Positions 44,701 through 56,588 of a stretch of DNA of 64,000 bases are shown piece after piece (the stretch's first letter is position 1; each line of letters starts with the position of its first letter). Under the pieces are notes generated by a model. It was not told where the DNA came from, searched no databases, and saw only the letters and a program-made list of their open reading frames with translations. The DNA is from Larix kaempferi. Lineage: Eukaryota > Streptophyta > Pinopsida > Pinales > Pinaceae. The DNA is taken from the NCBI GenBank assembly GCA_027924585.1, contig BSBM01000307.1, forward strand, positions 15,981,501 through 16,045,500, read 5' to 3'. A program made the translations under genes and the position numbers.

Positions 44701-46480
44701 TAATTAGCTATGAGTCAAGGAAGTTGAAAGAGCATGAAAGGAACTATGCCACACATGACGTGGATCTAGCAGCCATAATTTATGCTCTCAATAAATGGAG
44801 GCATTACCTTTTGGGGAGAAGATTTGAACTCAGAACTAATCACATGAGTTTAAAATACCTATTTGACCAGCCAAATATGAATGTTAAACAAACTAGATGG
44901 ATGGAATTTCTTTGTGAGTTTGATTTGGATATTAAGCATGTCAAAGGTAAAGAGAATAAGGTTGTTGATGCACTCAGCAAAAAAATTCATATTGCAGCAG
45001 TGAGTGTTTGTAAATCGGATTTGAAGGCAAGGATCCTTGAAGTTCAAGCTAATGATGAAGCTTACCTCCAAATCAAAGAGAAGTTGCAGCATGGTAATGT
45101 GGATGACAAGTATGTAGGATATCAGATTGGAGAAGATGATGTTCTTATGTACCAATAATTGTGCAGAATTGAAGGAGCTTGTGTTGGGTGAGATACACCA
45201 AAAGCCATATTCTGGCCACCAAGTATAGCAGAAAACTATAACAACATCAAGGAAGCAGTACTTTTGGCATGGAATGAAGAAGGACATAGCAGAGTATATT
45301 GCTAGGTGTCAAAAGTGTCAGTAGGTCAAGGCAGAGCATCAACATCCAGCAGGATTGTTGCAACCATTGCCCATTCCAAAGTGAAAGTGGGAAGTGATCT
45401 CTATGGATTTTATAATAGGTCTTCCCATGATTGTAAAGAAGCATGATTCCATTATGTTTGTGGTGGACAAGTTATCAAAAGTAGCTCACTTTATCCCAGT
45501 TAAGTCTACTCACAAGACAAATGATATTGCAAACATCTTCATGAAAGAGATATTCAGGTTGCATGGATTTCCCAAGGCAATAATTTTAGATCGGGATACA
45601 AAATTCACTTCCAACTTTTGGAAAGGATTTTTTCAGGAATAGGGAACTAGATTGAATTTCAATACAACCTATCATCCTCAAACAGATGGTCAGGCTAAGA
45701 GAGTAAATCAGATTCTTGAAGACATTTTAAGGATATATGTGATGGATAAGCCATCCAAGTGGGAAGACTACCTACACTTGGTAGAATTTTCCTACAACAA
45801 TGGATATCAAGCATCATTAAAGATGAGTTCTTTTGAAGTCTTGTATGGTAGAGGATCCAGAACTCCAGTGAGTTGGGACAAACCAGTGAACAGGGTAGTG
45901 CTTGGACTAGAAATGTTTGAAGAGATGGAGCAAGAAGTTGTTAAGATCAGGTAGAATCTGAAGGTAGATGAGGGCATGAAGAAGGGATATGCATATTTGA
46001 AGATAGTGCACAAAGAATTCCATATTGGGGATCATGTGTACTTGAGAGTGAGACCAAGGAAGAGTTCCATGAAGTTGGGAATTTGTGCCAAGTTGGCACC
46101 CCGATATTGTGGGCCATTTGAAGTACTTGATAGGATAGGATCAATTGCATATATGATTGCATTGCCTACTAACATGAGAGCTCATAATGTTTTCCATGTC
46201 TCTTTACTTAAGAAATATGTACATGATCCTAATAACCTCATTGATTGGCATGTGATACAAGTGGAACCTGAGGGAGAGAGTTCCAAGTTGAGCCTATGTG
46301 CATTCTCGACAAGAAAGTTACCTTGCTCCGGAAGCGAGCCATCAGCTAGGTAAAGGTGCAATGGAAGCACCTTAGTCCAAAGGAGGCTACATGGGAACTG
46401 GAGGATGCCATGAGAGAGGCATTCCCATTTTTGTTCAGTTTTGAGAACACTGAGGACGGTGTTGTTCTAAGGGGGAGGGA
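41783..46480 (+). pseudogene. Element D gag-pol polyprotein, degenerate
   Basis: ATG at 41783 (MVTINDTQDPDEPEEDVLGE) opens gag, with stops at 41954 and later. Then come the gag core (MKKYFKMHDYSKSEKVRVSI), a CX2CX3HX4C knuckle ([13 protein letters not shown], about 42980) and a protease whose DSGS is changed to DPRS ([12 protein letters not shown]). Reverse transcriptase ([29 protein letters not shown] near 44206) follows, then RNase H (RTNHMSLKYL, where DH is usual). The integrase (MDFIIGLP, LDRDTKFTSNFW, HPQTDGQAKRVNQ) has Lys for the usual catalytic Glu, and the chromodomain-like segment ends near 46435. Frame changes occur near 44090, 44610, 45150-45390 and 46285. Confidence 0.9.
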
Positions 46481-46482
46481 GT
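46471..46482 (+). other. Polypurine tract of element D
   Basis: AAGGGGGAGGGAG precedes TTGTAATACCCC, with the LTR starting at 46483. The preceding TGAGGACGGTGTTGTTCTAA is shared with element A. Confidence 0.88.
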
Positions 46483-48996
46483 TGTAATACCCCTACCTTG
46501 CCTTAGTATTTATTGGCTTCAATGTAAATATTGTGTATATGAAATGTGTGTTTTCCCTAGTGTGGAGCTCAAGGCCAAGGCCCCACTAGTGGATGCTTAA
46601 GATTTGTTTGCATAGGCAAGTATTTGACATTTGAACTATTCATGTGCCACTAAGCCATGAGATATTGTAGTTGATGTAAATATTTAATATTGCAATGAAA
46701 CACCTAGAAAAACTGGCTAAGTGAGACAACTAATGAAAAGGGGCTATGGTATCCACTAGGGAGAGGTGAGGGGGTTATGGGATGGGAACCCATGCTGCCA
46801 CCTGTACAGGAGAAACCAATTTGATTCCCCATACTGACATGGAAATCAGTTACAAAAGGTGGGGAAGGAAGGTCGGTGCAAGAATGGGATGGGGAATAAG
46901 AACGACCCCAAGATCTGAAAGTGGGGTTCTTCCCATTATCCCTGGAATCCATTCCATCATCTGAGAATCCGAAAACCCTGTTATGCTATGATACTGTTTC
47001 TCAGAATTTCATGGAGCACGAGTTAAAGAACCCAGTCATGAAATAGAGAAGGAAAACGTGATTATGTGTGGAACCGAAATTATAGAGCCGAATGCCATAG
47101 AAAAACCTATGCGAATGCATTATCTATTGATAAAATCCTTGTAAGCAAATCCTAGAATGAGTCACAGAGCGTTAACAGCTTGAGGAAGCCGTGGGAAGAC
47201 TGGAATCGGTGTGCAGAGAATCGAGCTACGGGATAGAGCCGAATCCGCAACCCTGTGAAGAGCCTAGCTTGTTCAACAGAGGTAGAAGGTCATATTTAGG
47301 GTTGAAATGCTTGATAAACCCAGTAAAGGTTGTAATATCATAGAACTAGCATTTGGACCCTTTTATGCCACCTTGATTAGCACTGGAAGGGAAGGAGCCT
47401 TGAGGGACTGTGCAATAGAGAAGAGGGCCTTCCTTGTGCTGGGTGAGGTAGATAAGGTGGGTGCCATGTCTACTGAGTGTTGAGATGCCTGTCTACTGAG
47501 TGTTGAGATGCCTGCAGTTCTGTGGTTGAACTCACTGGCTTAGCAATATCCTCCATGTTTCCCTTGTATGCTTGATAAACCCAACTGTAGGTTGGATTAG
47601 CATGGAAGTGGACCTTGATTGTTAGAGAGCCTAGTTAGCCCTCCTTAGTGGATACACAACCCAACTCGGGGGTGGTCTCTCAACTAAAAGAGTATAGGAT
47701 GGACAAAGACCTAAGTTTGGGTGGAACGTTGCTCTCACTTAGTTAGTTTCTTGGGAAACTTCAAGATCCAAATATAAGTATTTCTATGGAGTGAATGTTG
47801 ATATTTCATGTGTTATATTATGCTTGTTGTGTTCAAATTGTTGAATGAATGCTTATATGAATTTGAGCAATAGGTATACTATTTATAATCCTAAGTAAAA
47901 GGCTAAGTTCATGTTGGATGCTTCATTCATTTGCATGAGTTTAATGCATTATAAATATTGCATGTGGTAGATGTATTGGTTAGACCTAGCTTCATACACC
48001 TTATGCATTGGTATGCTTGTCATGCCCTAGCTTAATGAATGGATGGTTTCATGAACTTGCTCCTTAGAGAGATAAGTATGGGTATGAACTTGAATGCATG
48101 ATTGAATGTATGTTGGAGTACTTCATTGTTTACATGAATGATATGCATAACTAACCCCTGCAGGTGGTTGATATGTTAACTAGCTTAGTTCATTATATGT
48201 GTTTATTATGCATTGTCTTCACCCTTCAAAGGGATGGTTTGACCTCACCTGGACTTGGGAAGAAATGGGATAACCCCTGAGGTGTTCCAGAACCTCTCTA
48301 TGGGTCAGGTGAAGGGGAGAATTCATGGCAGGAAGGAGGCAGAACCCTTGCAGAAGGATAAGTCACTTAGGTGGGGTTATGAACATAAATTCAGTGGGAA
48401 AACCGGCATAGCTGGAGTGCTCATATGGGGTAGAGATTGCACCATTGGATAGAGCCTCTAAGATATTTGCAATGGTACCAACCTTGTCCCATTTGGACCA
48501 AGGATGAGGGAGTTATATCCCTTGGAAGTTTTCTTTGGAAAGATTGCAGGAGCAGAGGAGGTACTTCCGTAGTTCCACATCCGCAATGCGGATTGCAGAT
48601 TGCGAACGTTGGAAAATAACGTTGGATTTGGACTTCCGCATTTCTGAGTTCCGCAATGCGGAATGTGAAAGGGGAAAAATCCCCAGGAATTGGAATTGGA
48701 CTTCTGCATTTCCGCATTTCCGCAATGCGGATTGTGGAATGCGGAAGGAGGAATTTCCCGGGGAATTGAATTTGGGATTCCGCATTACCGCATTCCGCAA
48801 TGCGGATTGTGGAATGCGGAAGAGAAATTTTAGAAGGATTATTTTGGGGATTCCGCATTCCAAATCCTGCAATGGAGATTACGGATCGAAGGCCATTGCA
48901 GCTGTGTGTAAAATGGATGAATTTGGAAGAAAAAAAAGAAATAGAAGGGTCTCCCATGGCCTCTGAATTCCACCAGGGAGGTGAGGGGATGTTACA
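46483..48996 (+). repeat. 3' LTR of element D
   Basis: Starts TGTAATACCCC, ends GATGTTACA before AAGAT. It carries the same modules as the 5' LTR (hairpin at 47568-47603; palindromic repeats at 48578-48885), plus a 24-bp duplication (ACTGAGTGTTGAGATGCCTG repeated at about 47470-47512) absent from the 5' LTR. Confidence 0.93.
48578..48885. repeat. GCGGAAT palindromic repeats in the 3' LTR of D
   Basis: Better preserved copy of the tract in the 5' LTR: CCGCATTCCGCAATGCGGAT units with the perfect inverted repeat CCGCAATGCGG. Confidence 0.88.
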
Positions 48997-49001
48997 AAGA
49001 T

Positions 49002-49687
49002 ATTATTGATAAACATGAGAAAAAAGGAAGATCAAGTCTACATATACTATTAGTCCTAGAACAGTCATCCTAAAATTTCTCCCCATCTTTTTCCTTCTGA
49101 GTTTAAGTTACCTTTCTAGGTTCATTGAAATTAGTCAGATTGTTAATTTTTGGAGTGACTTTTGGTTTAAATTGCATTGTATTTTAGTTTAATTGATGGT
49201 TTTTAGCATGACTATTTATTATTAGATAATATATTTGAGCAACTTTATTCCTGAAAGTAACTTTGTAGGTCTTAAAATAGCCTAAAGGATAGGTCTCAAA
49301 TGCAAAATATGAAGATTCAATGTTTTAAACATTCCGACAGTGAAAATCAGAATTCCTCTTTGTATGCACGCTTCCAGAAAATTCTGATATGACAAAGTTC
49401 GATTTTATCAGCTTTCAAATAATAATTGTATGTTATGGTATTGAGAAATAGTTTTATTATTAAAGTTTGTTCCATGAAACATGTGTTACTCATTCATTAT
49501 ATGATGTGAAATTATTTGATTTCAAATTATGATGATTCTGTCTTGTGCTAACTTGTGATTGGTTTTGAGATCATGGGTTCTTGCCCGAGATACATGCATC
49601 ACACTTCAATTTGATTTTTTATCAGAAGAAGTGTCTTATGTAGAAAATTACTCAGTTATCCTCGCCCTGCTCATTTTTCATGAAGGA
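49002..49687. other. Non-coding, 5' flank of E2
   Basis: A/T-rich sequence with no supported frame. It continues directly from the sequence left of element D (39017-39033), since D is an insertion here. Confidence 0.5.
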
Positions 49688-50580
49688 ATGTTTGTAGAGA
49701 TGAAGAGGGCAAGTGGAAAATTACACAGGTTCGAGCCCGAAAATAAAGAATGGACGAGTAAGATTCCTCAATGTGATCAGAAACTAAAAGAGGTTGAATG
49801 GTACTCATTGTGTGATAAAATTCAAGGGTATAATGTTGAACTTACAAAGCACTTCGCTTTGAATTTCAAAGACTCAACAATTGACTTTGGGGGTTTTAAA
49901 CTCCCATTTTTTGAAGACTATAACATTGCTACAACTGGCATGTCTGTTGAGGGAGAAAAATGGTTCAAGAAGCAACCTACAGACATTTATTCTAACCAAT
50001 TTATCTTACCTCAACACCAAAACTCTGACTAGAGCAAGGGTATTCACAGAAATTTTTTGAAAGAAGAGTGGAAATATTTTTGAGCATTGTGTAGTGTTAT
50101 GTCACTTGCGAAGGAAGGTTTGCAACATTTTACATGTATCATATAATGTTTTTGGTTCATGTGGAAGGAATTAAAAAGATTAATATTCCTTATTATCTGT
50201 TAAGGAGTCTAAAAAAATGGCTACTAGAGTTCATAATCATCTGAAGCATACCAGCCACAACTTCTTTCATCATGGCCTGATAAAATTGGTTGTCCTAGAA
50301 GAATTGAAGAAGCAAAATAGGACATGGCCTCATTTCTTGTTTTGGTCTGGTTTTAAACTTGAACAAGTAGTGGCTCTTGAGGATAAAGGTAATATGGTTG
50401 ATAAAAAGGGATAAAATCCTAAGATCCTGAAGAGAGCATTGAAATAGTCTCTCGAAAGTGACCAGAGAAAAGAGCATGTACATGAAAAGGTTCAAGGACG
50501 GCAAGAAGAGTCTGATCAAAAGTCTGTTCCTGTAAAAGAAGACGTAGGATTACAAATTCCAGCTGAGAGTAATAAGCAAG

Positions 50581-51312
50581 TGTGATATTTTAGGATTAGG
50601 ATCACTGAACAGTAACACACCTCACTAAAAATCACTCAAGAAGTGCAGAAAGAAGAAGAAGAAATGGAGATTTAATAATCACTCATACACAAGAATTGAC
50701 AAAAACTGTTGTATCATACATCAGCTGTGAGCTGGTACTCTGAATAGTGAATAATAACTGACTACAATCAAATGAATTCGAATGCCACTAAGGTCATTCG
50801 AATTCCCCTCAATGTGTGGCTTGGATAGCATTGGAGACATCATCCAAACCAGTGGCAGTAGTCACAATAGTCAAATAGTCAGTCAAATGAGTCTAACTAA
50901 GTGCGTGGGAACTGATCTAGGGAAGGAGACTCCAATGTTGGCACATGAGGAGCTGTTAGTAGTTAGTATAGCTAATCTAGTATCTCTAGAGGTCTATCTA
51001 AGTGGTTCACTTAGTTAAACTAGTAATCAATCCCCAAAACAAGGAACATATCCACTGAACATGGAACTAATTGAAGAATCTCCTAAATAGGTGGAAGAGG
51101 GTGCACTTGTACTCCAGTGATGAAAAAAAGGGCGCATCAGTGGCTAGGAGGCCTAAAAGTGAGAAGAAACAGGCTCCTGGGGGCTGTCAAATAAGGACTA
51201 GGTGCTGGGAGACTACCATACTAATGACTAGATGCACGCATGATGACTGGATGCATGCAGAATTGCATGCAAGCATGAAAATATAAAAAATGATGGTGAG
51301 AATATTCCAACA
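50581..51312 (-). repeat. 3' LTR of Copia-3 (left)
   Basis: 732 bp, followed at 51313 by CCCCCCGC, the complement of its polypurine tract. Contains CATGCATG/GCATGC clusters near its right end. Confidence 0.93.
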
Positions 51313-51461
51313 CCCCCCGCAAGCTATACTATGAGGAACAACTGAAATGGTAGTAGGGCCCTGGTAACTGAGACCAAAGATCACTCCGTACAACAATCTA
51401 AATAAATAAAGTGATGACAGAGGGAAGAAAGCCCCCCTCAAGATAGATTTTGGTAGGATGA

Positions 51462-54094
51462 TCAATCATGTACAACACTCACCCCAAATGGTAAGTGAAC
51501 TTCTCCACCGAAGAAGGATCTGTCGGAAGAAAATGGATCAGTAATGTGAGAAGGATGAAACCTTCCATTCTGATAATAAGATCTCGTCCTCCTTAGATCA
51601 AGTGGATCTCCAACAAGATCTCTAGCAGATCGAAGAGTAGTGGCTGCCCATCTAGGAAGAGGACGATCATCAGGTGCAAGATCTAGATCTTGGTCTTCCA
51701 TTCGCTCATCTTCACTAATAGGTGCTATATCTTTAGGTTCTTATGGATCTGGATCTAGCATTCACTCTTCATCATATTCACTCTCATACTTTGAATCTTA
51801 ACTGTCATGTGATGAAGATTCGGTCCCTTGGAGCTCATCAAGAAATGGAGGTGTGGTAGGAAAGCTCTCTTGCTCAACAGGATGAGCATCATGTAGAGGC
51901 CATTCCTCAAACTGTACACTCCTATCAAGGAATGTGGTCATAGGAGAAGGATCAAGAAGCTTGTAGGCCTTTTCATTCAATGCATAACCCACCATAATAC
52001 ACTCTCTGCTTTGTGGATCTAGGGCTCTCCTTTTCTCTGTTGGAATCCTTTCCCATGCTCTGGATCCAAACACTCTAAGATGAGACACATTAGGTTTGTA
52101 TCCCATCCATGCTTCAAAAGGAGTCATATATTTGAGTCCTTTGTGAGGAACTCTGTTATGAAGATATGTGGCACAGTTGATGGCTTCTGCCCAAAGAGTA
52201 AGGTGCAACCCTTTCAACTTTAGCATGCAGGTGGCCATTTCTTTCAATGTTCTGTTCTTCCTTTCAGCAACACCATTATGTTGTGGTGTATAGGGAACAA
52301 TATGTTGCATCTCAATGCCCTCTTCAACATAGAAGGTTTGAAAATCACCCTTGATATACTCTCCTCCATTATCAGTGCGAATGGCCTTGATCTTTCTATT
52401 TGAAAACTTTTTTGCAAAAGACTTGAAAAACTTAAAGAATCCAAATACTTCTGAATTTAATCTGAGAAAGTATACCCATGTAAATCTTGAATAATCATCA
52501 ATAAAAGTAAGAATATACCTTGCCTTGTTCAAATATAGATATGGAAATGGCCCTTCAAAATCACTATGAATCAGATCTAGAGGTTGAGAGGCTCTCCTTG
52601 CTTCCCCCTTCTCAAATTTATTTTCAGGATGCTTGCCAATCAAACAACCATGACAGTTGCCCTTGGAAAACTTGATCTTGGGCAGCCCTTCAACTATCTC
52701 TTTATTATGCATGTCTTGCAAGTATTGATAATTAATATGCCCAAATATTTCATGCCATTGCCTACTCTCTTGATTTGCATGAGTGTGAAGAGCACATTGT
52801 TTAGAGAGAGGTAGAAAATGGGAGAACTCATAGAGTTTCGACTTGTGGTTGGCCACACCTTTTGCAATGGTAGATCCTGATACCATGTCTTAAATTTCGA
52901 CCTCATTTGGAGATACTATCACCCTCTTGGGATCTCCAGTATGGGTCATCTGATATACTGAAAGTAGATTAGCAGTGAGAGTGGGGACATAGAGCACATC
53001 TGAGAAGTACCCATGATCCAGTTTGATTATTCCAATCCCCTCAGAGGAGACCTCATAATCATTCCCCAACATGATGGATGGTCCAATAGTAGCTTTGAAT
53101 CCAATGAAGAGATCCTTGGAGGAAGACATGTGTCTTGATGCTCCAAAATCTATGATGAAGGAGGATTGAGTTGATGCACCTACCATGAGAGCATGGCATC
53201 TCTCTTTGTTTTCAGATCTAGATGGTTCACTCTCTTTCTTTCTAGCACATGCAGGTACTAGAAGATTATTTTTTTCAAGAAGTGAAGCCATGAGATCTAT
53301 GGTATTCTTCATACATGAGATACCAGGGTGGTATCCTCGATTACAGTATGTGCACTTGGATTTTCCCTTTTGAGATGGCTTGTCCTTCTTAGGATTCGAA
53401 ACTCCATCTGACTGGTTTGGAGCCTCCTTCTGCTTTTGGTCATTCGAATTTATATTAGATTTTTTTTTCCTTTGCCATTCACTCTCCTTGACTCAGTAGC
53501 TACAAGAGATGAATCCAATTTGGATTTTATCACTCCCATGTGCACTGGCTTCTCCTCCTCAAGTGTGAGAGATTGGATGAATTCTTCAAGCAAAGGGAAT
53601 TTCCATTTTGGAATGGACAACTTTACTGACTTGAAGATCGAAACAAACACTGAATAATCAGTTGATAGGATGACAAGGATGAGTTGTTTTTCTTCCTTCT
53701 CAATCCCATACCTCTTCAATTGTGAAATGAAGTTCTTGAATTTGTTGAGAAACTTAGTGATAGTTTCGAAACTGCTTGGGCTCAAGGAGATGAGCTCATT
53801 TTCTAGTTCATGACCCTTCAAATCATCTTTCTGACCAAGGAGGGATTTGAGCTTGTCCCAAACCTCCTTTGGAGTCTTCAAATAGATAACATGAACGTGT
53901 AGGTATTTAGAAATGCTAAGTAGAAACAGTCCTACTACTTCATCAATCTTGTCTAAGTACTTGGATTTCTCTACTGCACCAATGGGCTCAACTACAGAGC
54001 CATTCACCACTCTGGAAAGGATCTTCAACTTCAAGAAGATGTCCATCTTTTCCTTCCATTCGAAGTAGTTGAATGAATTCAACTTGAGATCCAT
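51462..54094 (-). pseudogene. Copia-3 gag-protease-integrase remnant, no RT or RNase H
   Basis: On the minus strand gag begins at ATG 54094 (MDLKLNSFNYFEWKEKM) and ends in a frame change near 53450. The CCHC knuckle (CTYCNRGYHPGISC), then protease with DFGAS instead of DSGAS (FIIDFGASRHMSS), follow. After a stop at 52891 come the pre-integrase module (WHEIFGHINYQYL) and integrase (HSDFEGPFP, FIDDYSRFTWVYF, IRTDNGGEY, NGVAERKNRTL). After a stop at 51798 the frame continues (DDRPLPRWAATTLRSARDL) to DPFSSD, then jumps to the terminal sequence of pol (VEKFTYHLG in another frame) and ends. About 2 kb with reverse transcriptase and RNase H have been deleted. Confidence 0.88.
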
Positions 54095-54380
54095 GATACT
54101 GAAGAATTCGAAGTTGAAGAGAGGAGATTCCTGCAAAGCAAATGAGAATTATGAAAAGGGATATCTGTTGCAATTCGAATTGAACACTTCCTTAGGATAC
54201 TGAGAACATGTTACTAGGTCCTTCACACCTGGATAGAAATCACTGTATTTCTCCAGTGAATTCAAGGAAATAGCACTAGGATTTGCTGTGGAAACCCAGA
54301 GGCTTCTGGTGCTCAATGAAAGACAACTGCTCAAGGAATTGCTGCAACTGTTGCTGCTACAATTTGAATAGCTGCTGTCA

Positions 54381-54392
54381 GATATGATACCA
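54381..54392 (-). other. Primer-binding site of Copia-3
   Basis: The minus strand reads TGGTATCATATC directly after the right LTR; TGGTATCA matches the initiator-Met tRNA complement, the rest is diverged. Confidence 0.8.
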
Positions 54393-55146
54393 TGTGATAT
54401 TTTAGGATTAGGATCACTCAACAGTAACAGACCTCACTAAAAATCACTCAAGAAGTGCAGAAAGAAGAAGAAGAAGAAATGGAGATTCAATAATCACTCA
54501 TACACAAGAAATGACAAAAACTGTTGTATCATACATCACCTGTGAGTTGGCACTCTGAATAGTGAATAATAATTGAATACAATCAAATGAATTCGAATTC
54601 CACTAAGGTCATTTGAATTATCCTCAATGTGTGGCTTGGATAGCATTGGAGACATCATCCAAACCAGTGGTAGTAGTCACAATAGTCAAATAGTCATTCA
54701 AATGAGTCTAATTGAGTCTAACTGAGTGCATGGGAACTGATCTAGGGAAGGAGACTCCAACGTGTGCGCATGAGGAGCTGCCAGTAGTCAATATAGATGA
54801 TCTAGTCTCTCTAGAGGTCTATCTAAGTGGTTCAATCAGTTAAACTAGTAATCAATCCCCAAAACAAGGAACATATCCACTAATCATGGAAATAACTGAA
54901 GAATCTCCTAAATAGGTGGAAGAGGGCGCACTTGTACTCCAGTGATGAAAACAAGGGCACATCAGTGGCTAGGAGGGCTAAAACTAAGAATAAATAGGCT
55001 CCTGGGGGCTGCAAAATAAGGACTAGGTGATGGGAGATTACCATACTGATGACTGGATGCATGCAAATGCATACATGATGTTTGGATGCATGCAGAATTA
55101 CATGCATGCATGAAAATATAAAAATGATGGTGAGAATATTCCAACA
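54393..55146 (-). repeat. 5' LTR of Copia-3 (right)
   Basis: 754 bp, same ends as the left LTR, with small indels (AGAAGAAGAAGAA, an extra GCATACATGATGTTTGGATG). Confidence 0.93.
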
Positions 55147-55411
55147 GCAAGGAGCATTTTCAGAAGCAAATCCATTAGCAAAAACAAGTTTAAAATCTGC
55201 CCAGAACCAAGGAATTTCTCTTTCTAAGGGTAATGCTCAGGTTATGAAGCAGGGGAAGGAAGTTACAAATGTTTCTAAGATAAATTGAAGATATTGAGAA
55301 TGAGAAAATCTCAAAGACTATAAAGCAAGGTATGTTTGAACATCCTTATTTTGATTCTGAAAAGCTTGATAGTTTTGTCATGACCAAAACTAGTAAAAGA
55401 AGGCTTAAAAG

Positions 55412-56113
55412 TGCTCACTAGCTCATTTCCCTATTCACATGACCCATTTGTCCACTTTTTCACCATTTGAGCCTCTGAAGCCAACAAAAGGTCACCAAAA
55501 GGCCTTAATACACCCCTTTTTCCACTCAAAATGAGTATTTTTCCTAAAAAAGCATAAAAAACCCTCAAAAAGGGTCCAAAATTCCCAAAAATATTAAAAA
55601 GGGAATAAAAATAATAAAAATATTCAAAAAAGAAAAAATGAAGGAAAAGGTACCTAAACCATGTTGGTCAATACCATTGGTTTCCACAAAACCACAATGG
55701 TATTCCCCACCACCAAAACTTATAAAAAGGTGGTAGGGGCTCCTCATTTCACATCCATCCATCTTCCTATCCTCATGCTGCCAAAATCTCCCTTGAGCTT
55801 TTGGCCATTGTAGCAACCTTAGAGAAAGGACCCTTTGGAGTTTGGAGCTGCTCACTCTTGGAGCTACTCAACAACCTTCATCACTTGGAGGTATTACTAT
55901 TGCAAGCACTTGCTTGCCCCCATTTTCAATACAAAGTTATTTTTTCTATTTCTTGTTCTTGTTTTTCAATTCAAAAGTTTATTATGATATGCACATGCTA
56001 GTTTAGTTCAGTTTTAGATTTAGATTTAGTTTATTGTTTTTGCTTAATATTGAAACTGCTGCTACTAGTTAGCAGGTGCCCATTGCACTAAGCTTGGTTG
56101 CAAAACCAACCCA
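55412..56113 (+). repeat. 5' LTR of element G
   Basis: Starts TGCTCACTAGC and ends near CAAAACCAACCCA; the exact end is uncertain by a few bases. It contains the TATA box TATAAAAAGG at 55721. Diverged copies flank Copia-2 (26938-27605; 33944-34611). Confidence 0.8.
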
Positions 56114-56122
56114 AAAGTTTTT

Positions 56123-56136
56123 TGGCGACTCCGCTG
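56123..56136 (+). other. Primer-binding site of element G
   Basis: TGGCGACTCCGCTG, the motif reported for Ogre-type elements and complementary to a plant tRNA-Arg end. Confidence 0.8.
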
Positions 56137-56309
56137 CTTTCAAATTTTTAGATCTCACTTTTGCTTTAGATCTTAGTTTTTGATAGTATTAGTTAGTTTA
56201 ATTTATAGATCTGCCACCCTAGACAGCAGATCCATTGCTGTTTTAGATCTTGGCCCATTTTATTGCCATTAACAGCTTGAAATTTTCAATTTTTGGGTTC
56301 ATTTTTCGG

Positions 56310-56588
56310 CGTCGGCGTACGGCTTTCGCCTCGCGGCTTTTTTCCCAATAGTCGCGCAGCTCATCGCGACTGCGCGGCTCTTTTCCGCGCGGCTCACCGT
56401 GGCTTCGCGGCCAATTAGCACGCTGCACATCGCGGCTTCGCGGACATTTTCCGCGCTGCACATCGCGACTGTGTGACGAAATACCGCGCTGCACAGCGCG
56501 GCTTCGCGGCTTAAACCCGCGCTGCCCATCGCGACTATGCGACAGAAACCTGCGCGGTCCATCGCGGCTGTTCTATCAAAACCCGCGA
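56310..56588. repeat. GC-rich 33-bp tandem repeat in the leader of G
   Basis: About eight units of 33 bp, built around CCGCGCTGCACATCGCGGCT followed by TCGCGGACATTTT. The period of 33 keeps any reading frame open, so the minus-strand frames are by-products. The tract is CpG-rich (CGCGGC) in an otherwise A/T-rich leader. Confidence 0.88.

Larger units (their letters stand above)
39039..48996 (+). mobile_element. Element D: Tekay-like chromovirus LTR retrotransposon
   Basis: Long LTRs (2,489 and 2,514 bp) enclose 4,955 bp with gag, protease, reverse transcriptase, RNase H, integrase and a C-terminal chromodomain-like segment. AAGAT stands on both sides (39034-39038 and 48997-49001). The first bases of the 5' LTR decayed from TG to TA. 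Pol has stops, frame changes and several replaced catalytic residues. The large LTRs and the chromodomain-like end (LRKRAISQVKVQWKHLSPKE) are typical of the Tekay/Del lineage. Confidence 0.93.
50581..55146 (-). mobile_element. Copia-3: Ty1/copia element lacking reverse transcriptase
   Basis: LTRs at 50581-51312 (732 bp) and 54393-55146 (754 bp) share TGTGATATTTTAGGATTAGG at one end and ATATTCCAACA at the other. GCAAG stands on both sides (50576-50580 and 55147-55151). The interior has minus-strand gag, protease and integrase and ends soon after. Gag and domain order match Copia-2, so the two are related families. Confidence 0.93.
49688..55405 (+). pseudogene. E2: second copy of the plant transposon-type gene, split by Copia-3
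   Basis: The first part (MFVEMKRASGKLHRFEPENK, then VEWYSLCDKIQGYNVELTKH, ATTGMSVEGEKWFKKQPTD, stop at 50030) lines up with E1 (EARRIDYFQRLNDLHVETAL, AEVTGLPRTGMQWF). A later frame at 50217 gives HHGLIKLVVLEELKKQNRTW, matching NHRLIKLLILRAL of E1. It runs into Copia-3 at 50580. Beyond Copia-3 it continues as GAFSEANPLAKTSLKSAQNQ to a stop at 55288 and in another frame to KTSKRRL, where element G begins. The GCAAG target duplication of Copia-3 lies within it. Function unknown; likely an element-encoded protein. Confidence 0.6.

Noticed and set aside
56243-56562. Arg-rich minus-strand ORFs
   Set aside because: Translation of the 33-bp tandem repeat, whose period is a multiple of three.
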